A stretch of 64,000 bases of DNA from Asparagopsis taxiformis (lineage: Eukaryota > Rhodophyta > Florideophyceae > Bonnemaisoniales > Bonnemaisoniaceae): contig JALQPE010001981.1 of assembly GCA_030407315.1 (NCBI GenBank), forward strand, positions 1 through 64,000. The letters are read 5' to 3'. Below the pieces are notes generated by a model. It was not told where the DNA came from and did not search any database. It saw nothing but the letters and a program-made list of their open reading frames with translations. Shown here one piece after another: positions 1-11,244 of the stretch (position 1 is its first letter; each line of letters starts with the position of its first letter). The position numbers and the translations under genes are program-made.

Positions 1-1252
1 CAGAACGGGAACCAGCTTCTAATCAGTTATAACGTTCAGGATGTAAATATGTCACAATGAGCGCTTTCTGTACTTTTCGGAACGAGATGTATTCTTGAAT
101 TATGAGCCTTGAATCCATCGATCTCATTGGACGCCCGGAACTCTCTTGAATTGAAGGATTCCAGCGTGCCAGTCGTAGTTCAACCAGCAATGACTGTGGA
201 AAGACATTTTATCTGTCTGATCTCTAATCCGAATACTCTTGGTGGGAACGATTCATTATCTGCTCCCGTTATTATTCCACATGTTCGTAGAACAATATTC
301 TGTTCATTGAATGGAGTCATAATGTAAATGTTCTACCATTTATATGTATCAAGGTGCATGCTATTGCACCTGAACCTTGTAAACACCATTTTAGTTGTAC
401 AAAAATCGAATCAAGCTTCTGTAGTTTGAGAACAGTACAACGTACTACTTTTCGGCAGGCCTGCTTTGTGCACCGTTCAAGCAATAATAATGTTCTTTCG
501 GTCTGAGTTTCTATTTCTAATATGCATTGTTTATCGTCTAAGTTGCAGTGGGTAGGAATGTACTCTAAGGTGTAATGTAGGATATGGAATGTATTAAGGG
601 ATGAAAGAAACCTGGTAGCTGCGCTGTTTACTGAAAAATGGCATTGCAATGGGGAAATGAGAATGGTTTTTCGGTGTGCAAGATACTCAGACCTGTTCGG
701 TAATATTGGTATCGGAGGGGAAGGTGGCGAAACCTGTTCAGAAATTCCTGCTATTAGCAGCGAAAAGATGATGTGTACGGCCCATTTGCTGTATAGGAAA
801 TAGTCCTGGTGAGATGGGCCATTCCTAGGAAATATGAAAAAAAATATGCCAAGTGTTGTGAGCAATATAGCAAATCAGATTGCCAAATCATTCCATCATC
901 TGGATAGACACGGCCCGGCGCAATATAATTTTTAGAATACCCCGCTACTGATATTTCTGATTGGCAATCATTGGGAGAGTGCTTGCGTCTCCTATCCACT
1001 TCAATTGTCTCCCTAGTAATGGGAACCACGATACACGGGCCACCACCGCCGTCGTAATCCGGTTTGAGCCGTGTCGTGCCCTGCATGGCCAAGATGCTTC
1101 ACCATGCATAGTACACTGTACTTGAGTATGGCGTTCATGACAATCATTTCAAGTCCTTCATGCGAAAGTGCGAGAAATTGATACAGAGTTTTATAGCTTC
1201 TGTTTCCCCTTCATTTCTTACCCGGCACTTCATTATTTCAGAACTGGATGAC
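1..1252. other. no supported gene; left flank
   Basis: I see no convincing coding region here. Short open frames exist on both strands but show no recognisable motif and no relation to the other copies in the window. It directly precedes the decayed ParB-methyltransferase, so it should hold that gene's promoter and perhaps the inner part of a terminal repeat lying outside the window. I found no match between this stretch and the 54,083-55,483 inverted repeat by eye. Confidence 0.5.
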
Positions 1253-4192
1253 ATGACGAGATTCTTCAAGAGGAGTGGGTCCAGACTCAGTTCCAAATCA
1301 GGTCCTCCAGAAGAGGAACCGGGTACTTCCACCATGAAGCACACTAATACCGCCTTATTTGCAGACGTCATGGAAGGGTCTACGAACACACGTGTTGATC
1401 CGCGGGCATGCATCCCACTCACTGCTGTTCGACAAGTAGTGCGCTCTGGTGTGTTGCGATTGAAGTCGATATTTTCTGGAAACATGAAGTCAGCACAATG
1501 TCAAGAACAAGATGAAACAAACGGAATTGATGGATTCATTTCGGGCTCCGACAATGCGATCGTAGTCGAGTTGACCGGGTCGTTCCAGCGCCACATTATT
1601 GACTTTTTCAAAACGATACGCGGTCCTCAGGGTGATTTTCTTTCTGACAGTGAGGCGAAAGAGAAGTCCGAATGCCGTTCCGTTTGGTACGGAGTTGTTG
1701 ACGGTATGCACAGACTGACTGCAATCCAGGAGTTAATGGATGAGAACCCGGAGAGGTGGGACTCTTTTATGTGGCCTGTCACGATACTGAAAGGAGGTCA
1801 TTCTATCCAAGTTCTGAAACAACTAGGCAGACATCAGAACCGTAAGCATGATGCAACATTATATGTCGAAACCACGTTCTATGATATCCTGAGCGGAATG
1901 AAGAAGAAGCCCACCGGATGCAGAGCATGACCTCAAAGCCACCTACAGCCAAACAAGTTGCTGCCGCATATGATGGTTGCTCCCACCTCAAGGATAACAC
2001 CGTCAGACAGACTGCTGCGACGGCATTGCGCCTTCCTGCGCGAGTGATCGAAGAGATTGGAACAATTATGAATTCGGAGCATCCAGACTTGGCAGAACCT
2101 CCTTCTAGCAACAGTATGGCATTGAAAACTCGGAGAAAGGGTACTAATACCCCAATGAAAAGCGTTGACTGTCGCGTGTATCGCAAATTTGTGAATATAA
2201 CATCTTTGAAATCTGCAACCAAGTTCATGAATGCTTCGGGTACTGATGCTGAAGAAGTTCAAGTTCATACTCTTTACAGGCTTCGGGGAATCTCCAGATT
2301 GAATAAATTCAAACCAGTATCATACAAAGATACCCTCCAGCAATACGAATACACATGCGCAGCGATGAAAGAAGCGCGTAAGTTCGAGGTTCTTCATGAA
2401 GGACAGGTATGGCCAAAGGGCATGGAATCAATCAAGCAGAATCTACTTCGCTCATCAAAGTTCGATACTGATGTTATGGAGAACATGGGAAACGATTATA
2501 ATATTCTGGATGCTCTTTTGAAGCAGTACCGGAAAGTTTGCCCTCAAATTGCTCCCATGAAGGAAAAGAAGTATCGGGAAAGCCATCGAAAAGACCCAGA
2601 TCCCGATTCTTTCTGTCAGGAAATTGGCAAGACGGCAGCCGATAACGAAAATGCAGATACAAGGGACGCGAAAGAAGAGAAACAAAAAGATGTCTCGAAG
2701 GAAGATAGTGTTCCTCAACTAGGCTCCGAAATATGTGATGAGGATATAGTCTCGGTACCGAAGATGAGCCAGATAACGCAAGAATCTGTACAAGATGAAG
2801 TTGACGCTTCCGAAAAGGTTATCACCGGACCGAAAACTTCTATTCCAGTGGACCGAATGATAACAGAGAACGATGTCTCTGCTTCACCTAGTATCAACTC
2901 AGACCGCCTCAACCTTCATTCTAAACGCGGTTCATCTGGTACGAATGAGCCAGAAAGAAAAGACTACGTTCTTGAAATGGGAATTACATGCTATCAGATG
3001 AAATGGCAGGACTTCGACAAGGAAATATGGACAGATGAGTACCCTCTTCAGGATTTAGTTCTTACCGACCCTCCGTATGGAACTCCGAATTCTAAATCCC
3101 TTCGTAATACCGCATATAACAATTTCATAAGTGATAAGGAAATCAATGCATTATGCCAGTTTGCAAGGAGAGCCTTGAAGCCAGGTGGCTGGTTTTTTCT
3201 GTTTTGTATCATTCCGAAACTTTCCAGCATTCCTGCATGAGCTGAGAAACGTCGGTTTCGACGGTCCGGAATACCCTTTCGTATTCATGAAAGACACGAA
3301 CACTGTACAAGCACATCGCGGAGATATGTTCCCACAAAACGCGTGCGAGTTTGCAGTTGTTGCCAGGGCTCCCGGACATCGTAAGGACGGTTTCAAGCCA
3401 GACCTTCGAAGCCAATATCACCTCGTCCCAACAGAAACGAAACGGAAATTCGCTGCAATGTCCAGAATTCCCGTTTCGAAAGACAAACTTCTCACTCCAG
3501 GAACAAAATCTCCTGTTCTAACAGAAGAGAAACATATTGGAATGTTATCCGAGATAATCAACACGTTTTGTCCTGAGAGGGGTTCAGTTATTGATGTTTA
3601 CGGAGGAACACTTACTACTGCGATCGCAGCGATGAAGACAGCCCGTTCATGTGTGGTTGTGGAAGCTAGTACCAAGATTTTCCGTCTCGCTCATGAAAGA
3701 CTTCGTTCTATTGCCGATGCTTTGTATCATAATGATCTGAGATCACGTATCGGATCGAAGAAGAGGAGAACAGGGAATCATGCAGAGGATGGCGTTCTGC
3801 TAAGCCAACCGAAAATCTGTTCGCTACAGAAAAAGGGAAAAGATGATAATACAAATGCCGGTAAATCCACTATCGAAGGAATAGAGAGAGTACTGAAAGG
3901 AGGAGATTCTGTTGAACTATACATTTTGGATCAGGTCGTCGGAAAAGCGTCTCTCCTTTGTGCAGGAACTAGTGATGAGAGGTTCCAAACTACAATACAC
4001 AATGTACCTCTAGCGAACTTTCAAGGTGAGGATCAGAAACTTGTATCTTGTTATATGTTCGAACCGAACGAATGTTGTTTGGATTGTCCTTACCCGTACA
4101 AATACGGTGGTATTGAACCTCCTCCTGGAACTTTGAAAGGGCTGAACGGGATATTCGCATGGGACTTGAACAAGATGAGGCCGTTGTCTTAG
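1253..4192 (+). pseudogene. ParB-domain DNA methyltransferase, copy A (two frameshifts)
   Basis: Three overlapping frames (to 1930, 1918-3240, 3185-4192) together match, in order, the intact 995-aa protein at 55,552-58,539. The N-terminal part has the ParB/Srx-type motif VVDGMHRLTA (about 1,696-1,725). A long helical middle contains KQNLLRSS as in the intact copy. The second frame ends in a methyltransferase motif IV, LTDPPYGTP (about 3,061-3,087). The third frame has motif I as IDVYGGTLTTA, normally DPFxGxGT. This order (DPPY before the SAM loop) is that of permuted beta-class amino-methyltransferases acting on adenine N6 or cytosine N4. Frame breaks fall near 1,918-1,930 and 3,190-3,240, the second inside the catalytic domain, so this copy is probably dead unless the breaks are assembly errors or unrecognised introns. 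The start chosen is ATG 1253; the frame is open from 1160. The C-terminus lacks the zinc-binding tail of the other copy. Confidence 0.82.
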
Positions 4193-4589
4193 TCTTATTA
4201 AGTATAGTTTCGCTCGGCAGATTTGAACAAAACCACTGCAATAAACCTTTAGCTCTGTTTCGTACCATTTGTAAACCTTCAGAGAGGAAAGATTGTTGTC
4301 ATTTTTCCCCGTAATCATGGGCGCATGAAGAGGACAAATCAACCAATCAGCCGTACTCCATTCACAACAGAGATTGATTTGACATAGGTATTTGGCGCTG
4401 TATCCTGGGCCAACTATCGCCGTCGAGGAGGCCACTCTGCATCCATATTAGATGAACGTCTCACCGGTGTCATTCCTACTCACCATGCATCTTGATCAAC
4501 CGATATACTCGTCTTGCAGCCATCTCTTTTCCACGCTACCTGCAAATCTAACTACCGTTCAGAGATCATTCGTTCTGCTCCCACTGCAG

Positions 4590-6968
4590 ATGGCTCCGCG
4601 TTTTCATCTCGCCGAAGCTAGGAATGACGCACTGGAGAAAGCCGAATCATACATGAAATCTCTTTCTAGGGACTCCGAATCAGAACACGCTCCTTCTGTT
4701 GAAACCATATCTATGCCGCGTAGCCATGATGAAGTGATGCATGGAATAGTGGGTACTTCTTCCGACTCTTTCCGATCCACGGCTTCGATGTATAAACCAT
4801 TTTCACGACTACAACACAGGAAGAATTATGAAAGTGTGACGAGGTCCAGTTCAGTTCGTCGAAAGAGCAGCATGCTAGAGAGGCGGGTGAAGTTCAGTTT
4901 GTCACTGCCCAAAACAGATATAAGAAGAATACCATGCTGCAATAAGGGATGCTTCAGAAAAACCGACCATGTTTTCCTTCGGAATGAAGCAGAACGAGTT
5001 TTGTTGTACAACAGGGACGATCGCCGCAGGTATCTGCACGCTCTACTGGAACCAAACAGTAACCGGTTCTACTTCTCTGGTAAGCCTGTGTGTTGCGAAT
5101 CCCTAGAGTACAGCTTCAAGTTTTCACGACACCTGCAGACCTCGGTAAAGAAAGCTTGCCAGAATGGGAGTCTTCCATTTATGGCTTCTCCGAAACGAAT
5201 TTCTGGCTCTCCACATAGAGATGCAGTGATCTGCTTCCTTGAACGCTTGTCTGCCTCGACTGCTGATATGATGCCAGACAGTGGAGAGAAGCATCTGCCT
5301 CTTTTCGAGAAGAAGGCTGTGTACGAGATGTTCTGCGACCAATTTACGTTATTATACTCGAACCGGAACCCACCAACTTTGAGCTACTTCTACAACACCT
5401 GGAACACGCTTTGTGCGAATATCAAGGTTCGGCGTGTCCAGAGGTTCACGAAATGTTCGGAATGTGAGTACATACGTGATAAACTGGAAGCCATCGGGAC
5501 AGATATTCAACGCACTGCTCCGCTTCTGGAACGTCGCCAGCGTCATATCGAGATGGTGGCACGGGAACGCAGGGAGTATCAAAAGAAGTGTGAAGAAGCG
5601 TCACTATATCCCTCCAGGTTCACGTCTCTGATCGTAGACGGGGCTGATCAATCAGGATACGGTCTTCCCCATTTCACGGTATGTACAAAAGCGACTGTTG
5701 GTCATAGTTTGAAGGTGAGACTCATAGGTGTTCTCGAACATGGTGTCCGAAAGCATCTTTCGTTGTACACACTTACTGCTGAATTCGAAACTGGGGCAAA
5801 TCATATCATCGAGGCAATTCACAGGACTCTTACCAAAAAGGCTATGGGTTCGAGTCTTCAGGGAACACTGTACTTGCAGGTAGACAATTGCACGAGAGAG
5901 AACAAGAACACGTTTCTGTTTTGCTATCTAGAATGTCTCGTTGCTTGGGGTGTGTTTGAAGAAGTACACGCTTCTTTCCTACCCATCGGCCACACCCATG
6001 CAGACATCGACCAGGCCTTTAGCTGTACCTCTCGCAGGCTACGTTCCCACAACGCCGTCACTATGGAAGATTTAGTTGAACAACTCAGAGTGTCCTATAC
6101 TCCGGAACCCTCTGTCTCTCGTATGTTGCACGTGGCAAACTTCTCCGGTCTCTGCCGGAGTGAGAATTCGGTTGGAAAAGTGCATGCTTTCTCAAAATTC
6201 AGATACTTCAGGTTTCACCGATCCCAAGATACAGGAAAAAGTTATGACTTCTACAGAACTGCATGCGATGTTAAGATATTTTGTGAAGACAACTGGAAGC
6301 CTCTCCCAGTTCTCACTCCGGGGCTGAATGGTTTCCTGGTTAAGCCTCCTGAACTGAAATGAACACCGAGTAATATCATACGTTCTCCTCCAGATCGACA
6401 TGAGGTCCTGCTCCGTTTTCGTTCGGAAGAGAGCAGGGTCAATAACAATTCTAAAATGGATCAGCTACATGAGCTTCTACGACAGGTTTATGAGGAAAGG
6501 GAAGATTCTTTTCATTGGAACCTCACCGAATGTTTCGAGATGAATGGCATGTATCGAAAAGGGAATCGGAACGTCGTCCCGATGGAGGAGGAACTCATGT
6601 CGACTGCAGATTGCATACCACTATCAGACTTGCCCTACTCGGTGAATCGCTTCGTGGCTGTAAATGGAGAAGACTGTACTACTGAGATGCCGTTCTGGCT
6701 AGGACAAATTATGAGTTGTAAGAAAAAAAACAACGAAGGGGTTATTTGTCAGCTGTGTGTTCGGTGGTACGAGGTCTACGATGGAAGAGACGCATGGTCA
6801 GGTAAGTATAGGCCTGCCATGCTTCGCAAGGGGAGAACAACAGTGGCTTGGAAGGGACATATTTCGGTTGACACCGTCATTGCAGAGTTCCCTTCACTAA
6901 CAAACAAGATGATAAGAGCTGGGGTAGAGAAAGAGATCAGGTCAGGCCTGGCGTCTATTCCGAAGTAA
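4590..6968 (+). pseudogene. DUF7869-type transposase-like protein, copy A (one in-frame TGA)
   Basis: One frame runs from 4452 to 6968 with a single TGA at 6360-6362; ATG 4590 is the likelier start. Visible motifs are a CxxC pair with KCSECEYIRDKLEA (about 5,455), the first acidic motif VDGADQS (about 5,634), the second VDNCTRENKN (about 5,881) and GHTHADIDQ (5,988-6,014). This Asp...Asp-Asn...His-His-Asp-Asp pattern is what I recall for the DUF7869 RNase-H-fold family found in mobile elements of many eukaryotes. The role as transposase or integrase is inferred. After the TGA the frame continues with a C-terminal domain (FHWNLTECFEMNG, FWLGQIMSC, VRWYEVYDG) that matches copy B, so the stop interrupts one protein. 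It lies 398 bp after the end of the ParB-methyltransferase on the same strand. Confidence 0.75.
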
Positions 6969-7060
6969 AAACGCCTCGTCTTCGACGACACGAGTAGTTC
7001 AATCAACTTTGTTATCCTATTCAATCAATATGAAAAAACATCTCTCATGTTCAATCAACT

Positions 7061-8054
7061 TCAGAAAGTTGGATTCTGGTTTGGAAAGTACGTTCTGTTC
7101 ATAGCGAAATCAGTGTTATCGGTGTAAGTCTCAGGCTCCAGGCCGTAATACCCGTCATCGGTAAATGCACCAGCCCTTCGGTAAGGAGGTAGCTCCGCTG
7201 CCGTACCCTCTCGATGGTTCAACACATTGATACGCAACGCCCTCACCGGCAAATCACTAGTCGTGAAGATAACCACCTTTTCCGGCGCGAGCCCAGTAAT
7301 GTTGGTACTCACCATCTCCTGCGGATAGTCACCGCTCCCACGAGCTACCTCCAACAACCTTCGGACCACCGATGCCGGTAACTCCCGACTATGGGGAACG
7401 ACCGCCGACTGCGGTACCGACGTGATTTCATGCCAAGTACGGCTTACCTTTTCGATGAGTGTCGTGTCCAACACCGGCACGAAGCCCCGCGTCTCAGCGA
7501 TACGAGCCAACTCGATCCCTATCAGGACTTCCCTCTCCAATTCGAGATAAGAAAGGAACCTGTCGCGTTGCCAAGCGGGCGCCTCGTGAAGAGCAGAATG
7601 ATGGAAATACACCAGTGACGGTGGGTCGGCAATCGGTAAACACATCGGTGGAGATGACTTTCCTTCCCAACTGGGATCGTCCCACAACAAGTCCAGGTTC
7701 TCTGGAGGAACATTCATCGAACGCGTAAGCGGCTCAACAGAGCTTCCATTGCGGTGCGCGAAGACGCGATAATCATTCGCCGTCACCTGGCGCCCCAACA
7801 TACGGGAAGTCGCCCTTGCGTGCACACGCATATGATGCTCGTAATGACCTGTGTCGGGACGAGGGGGGTACGCGAACCAGCGAGACCGAACTATCGGCAT
7901 GTCCTTCACCGTTCCTTGGTAGGATTCCAACTGGAACAACCGACGGTTCATACGTTCAACGTAAAGTGCATCCCCGGGATGGAGCAGGAAGGTCCTATCG
8001 CTGAATAGCGTGTGAGGGACGCGGAAGTGACGCATCGGGCGACTCGAAGGGACG
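7061..8054 (-). pseudogene. C-terminal fragment of unknown gene, cut by element end
   Basis: An open frame on the minus strand runs to a stop at 7061. Its upstream end (high coordinate) lies inside the terminus of the 8,055-21,325 element, so residues before TDVPSSRPMRHF are transposon sequence. The body is rich in Arg, Pro and His (LLHPGDALYVERMNRRLFQL, RFLSYLELEREVLIG, EKVVIFTTSDLPVR) and I do not recognise a family. It probably represents the 3' half of a gene whose 5' half is at 21,326-22,531 on the same strand. A standalone gene starting at an internal Met is the alternative. Confidence 0.5.
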
Positions 8055-8250
8055 TCTGTGTTCTCGGAAATGGACGCGGACGTCCACAACCTCTAGTACA
8101 CCTAGTATTACTAGGCGGACGTCCATGTTCTCCAGTATTTTTGGATGTCCGCCTAGAACCGGACGTCCATGCGGTCTAGTACGTCTAGTATTACTAGGAC
8201 GACATTCATTGTTTCTAGTACCACGGATGTCCCCCTCGGGATGGACTTCC
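8055..8250. repeat. left terminus and GGACGTCC/CTAGTA subterminal repeats
   Basis: This holds the terminal TCTGTGTT motif followed by repeated GGACGTCC or GGATGTCC palindromic words alternating with CTAGTA/TACTAG words. The same vocabulary makes up the right terminus (21,195-21,325). Clustered short subterminal repeats of this sort are typical transposase-binding regions in CACTA- and hAT-like elements; that role is inferred here. Confidence 0.7.
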
Positions 8251-9529
8251 GCCATGTCTATGTCCACCTAGGACGGGCGCCGGTTCAGAAATTCAAAAAT
8301 TTCGAGCCCAGAAATTTCTGCCGCCGTGCTCGACATGGATGTCCGCATCCATCACGGCGACCACTCTATTTTTCCTTGTCGGTCGACTCCAATTTCGTCT
8401 TTAATTTTTTCATCCTCTCGCTCACACCCCCTTCCAGTTGGTGCTCACCTCCCCCGTACTGTACCTCAAACACCCCCAATACCACTCTAGCACGCATTTT
8501 CAGCTACCTATCCCCCCTTCTACGGTGCACACCTCCATTCCATACCTACTTTTCTGCTCTACCGTACAGATTTCGTATAACCAGTCCTCATACTACCTCA
8601 GAATAGGGAAAAACACCCCCTATCTCCTCGACCATGCTCTCCCCCATCACCTTTGAAACGTATTGTTCTTCAATACCCTCTTTCCTCTACCCTCAACCCC
8701 TCTCCTTCGCCCTCTACACAAACTTCCCCTGCAGCTTACTCTTCCAAAACCTCTCACTCCCCATCCCGTACCCGACCTGCTCCACCCCTCCCTCCCTCAG
8801 CTGCTCCATGCCCCCACGCCATCCGCATCTTCGATACCGTATACACCACCACCACCACCACCGGCCCACGCTCCCGCTCCCCCGCCGTCTCCCCAGAAAC
8901 CTTCCCGCTCTGAAACACATATCAACCCCCCACTTCGCACCCTTCCTCCCACTCCCCTCCCTCCCCAAATACAATAGCCCCCTTCTTCTCCATCACATCC
9001 TCACTCACCACAGCCAGAACAGACGCCACCTCCCTCCCCCTCTTTCTCCTCACTTTCCTAAAACCCCCTCCTCTCGGCGCCTTCAACCGCACCCTCCCAC
9101 GGTCCCACCTAAACACCTCCTCCGCCCTCACTACCCCAACACCCCGCAGCGTCTCCCCAATCCCCATAATATGCTCGTCGGCACTCCTCTCCGAATCACA
9201 CTCCAATGTAAACCCCCATTCCGTACATTTCCCACATCCTCATACCACAGAAGAATTTTCTTCCTCTCCCACCTCACCCTTAAGACCTCCATCGGCTCCA
9301 TGTAAATTTCGATGTAAATATTTTCTCCACTATGCAATCTCAAACATGTATGAGCGTATGCCTTTCCGCTTTTTCAACCCTGAATATTAGTACTCATGTA
9401 TTCATAAAATAGGGCCACCCACATCCCTATCCCGTTCTGCAAGCTTTACAAACCACCAGACGCATACTCCACAACTATACAACAAACACTACTCGCTATT
9501 TCGGACGACGCGGTACACAAGCAGCGTAG
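8211..9529. repeat. left-arm block, inverted copy at 51,480-52,888
   Basis: The stretch is strongly pyrimidine-rich on the plus strand between about 8,400 and 9,260, including a CCA/CAC run near 8,850. It recurs in inverted orientation at about 51,480-52,888 with moderate divergence and small indels. The distant copy stops at 52,888, so it lacks the terminal 160 bp or so of this arm. Long open frames here are mostly products of the base skew. Confidence 0.8.
8922..9206 (-). CDS. small ORF conserved in both left-arm copies, unknown product
   Basis: The minus-strand frame contains ECDSERSADEHIMGIGETLR followed by GVGVVRAEEVFRWDRGRV. The inverted copy at 51,822-52,094 keeps almost the same peptide, with a preceding CTECG. 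Conservation of the frame could reflect coding or merely recent duplication, because DNA identity is also high. The purine-rich strand makes chance open frames likely. No family recognised. Confidence 0.25.
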   Translation of the reverse strand: MECDSERSADEHIMGIGETLRGVGVVRAEEVFRWDRGRVRLKAPRGGGFRKVRRKRGREVASVLAVVSEDVMEKKGAIVFGEGGEWEEGCEVGG

Positions 9530-10044
9530 TCCCAATTTTCTGTAACGCCTTTCCTGATGCATAAAAGTGAGAAACACGTCCAAAAGTATATCAGAAATGA
9601 GTGCGAGAGTTTTCTGCACGGGAGATGATGGGCCACCAAATTGATTTTCGGAAATTTTAGAATTTCTGGGCTGGCCAGCAATGCAATTGAGCCGGACATC
9701 CACTAGACGTCCATTTTGGGTTGTTCGTGTGCTGCTCACATCCACGCATTACAGCAACCACGCAGGCGGGTCTACTGCTCATATGAAGTGCACATAGTAT
9801 GTGCAGCATGACGGGTGAGTAGTGTTTGTCGTGGGAGAGTAGGGTGGGAGCATGCCGAAACAAGGACTATGACTTCGCCCTGGCGTATTGAGCCTGAGCC
9901 TGGAATCGACCCTTCGTGAGATGTGGCTTTGCTTACAGTTGGTGCTTACAGAAGCCAGCGATGGCCCCACTCGGGGCGGCGGCCGGTTCCTGGGGCCGTT
10001 GTGGCCAAATTAGACACCTTGATTAGAATTAAAATTTGGGCTAT

Positions 10045-10101
10045 TCTCAAAAACATGCACATGTGAACATGTTTTTGAGATGGGGGTGTGCCGTACGGCA
10101 C
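10045..10101. repeat. hairpin plus GTGCCGTACGGCAC palindrome, unit 1
   Basis: Positions 10,045-10,080 form a perfect 13-bp stem (TCTCAAAAACATG arms) around a 10-base loop containing CACATGTG. Eight bases on lies the 14-bp perfect palindrome GTGCCGTACGGCAC (10,088-10,101). The same pair recurs six more times in the window. Confidence 0.9.
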
Positions 10102-11074
10102 TTTCGAACGCTCAAATCGATATAATTTTGCAATTTTTTTTCTGACTGAAATTTTAGAATTTCTGGGCTGACCAGCAATGCAAATGAGCTGGACATCCAC
10201 CGGACGTCCATTTCAGGTTGGTCGAATATTGCGCATGGATACAGTTTTGCAGCTATTTTTCAGCCGAACATTTTAGAATCTCAGCGCTGGCCAGCAATGC
10301 AATCGAGCCGGACTTCCACTGGACGTCCATTTCAAGCTAGGCGAGTGCTGCACATTTGCTTGCATCGCAGCAACTAAGCAAGTGATGAGAGCACCGAGAT
10401 ACCATTCCGAAAATGGGAATCGGCTGCAAACGGCTTCCCTGGTAGGCAGCTGGATGTCTGGATGTCAATGGCTGCAAGCATGGAAATTTTGCTACCGCAC
10501 GGCGCATACACACTGCAGCACATCACTGACGCATGCGACAGATGGGTGCAGCAGTGCGTGGTTGTTTGTGTGTTTGTGTGTGTATGACGAACATTGTGGT
10601 ATCCCTAGGCGTGCACTGGTACAAAACGTTTGGACTGCCCCATCGGTCGTACTTTGACGCATTTACATGCATCGGAGAGCGACCAAGGAGGTAGAGCATC
10701 AATCGCTGTGGGCTGAGCGTCCAAATTGGAGGGCTTGGGGCAATGGTTCTGTAGCATTCATTTATAGGACGCCCACCACTGATAACTGAGCTCCACGGTG
10801 GGTGTAGTATTCATGGTGTTGTCCTGCATTGGTGGACGTCGAAGACAACGAGTACTTCCAGTAAATGTCCAAGTTGAACAGCTCAGCAGAGGATGATGAT
10901 GTGGATGTGAAGGCATGGATGAGGCCAGCAGGAACGTTTCTGCAAGATAGCCGTGAGTGGGTGAGTGAGGAGGGGCCGCTCGGGGCGCTTGGTAGCTTCT
11001 GGGGCCGTTGTGGCCACATTAGAATCGAGCCTATGTCCGGTGGACGTCCTGAATTGCTTTATTTTTTGGGCTAT

Positions 11075-11131
11075 TCTCAAAAACATGCACATGTGAACAT
11101 GTTTTTGAGATGAGGGTGTGCCGTACGGCAC
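11075..11131. repeat. hairpin plus palindrome, unit 2
   Basis: Same module as at 10,045, with hairpin 11,075-11,110 and palindrome 11,118-11,131, at the inner end of the left inverted repeat. Confidence 0.9.
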
Positions 11132-11244
11132 TTTCGACCGCCCAAATCGATGTATTTTTGCAATTTTTTTCTGACTGAAATTTTAGAATTCCTGGGCTCG
11201 CCAGCAATGCAATTGCACAATTGTTGAAATGCGATACATTTAAT

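Larger units (their letters stand above)
9530..11215. repeat. 1.69-kb inverted repeat, left copy
   Basis: This block is the reverse complement of 16,690-18,375 with constant pairing (coordinates sum to 27,905). I saw no difference across most of its length, so the pair is recent or gene-converted. It holds two hairpin modules (10,045-10,101 and 11,075-11,131) and several GGACGTCC-type words. Divergence begins toward 9,520/18,385, and the inner edge is sharp at 11,215/16,690. Confidence 0.93.

Noticed and set aside
8634..9305. 223-aa plus-strand frame rich in Pro, Ser, His and Leu
   Set aside because: It follows from the pyrimidine-rich strand and a CCA run; the peptide is low complexity and its inverted copy drifts freely.
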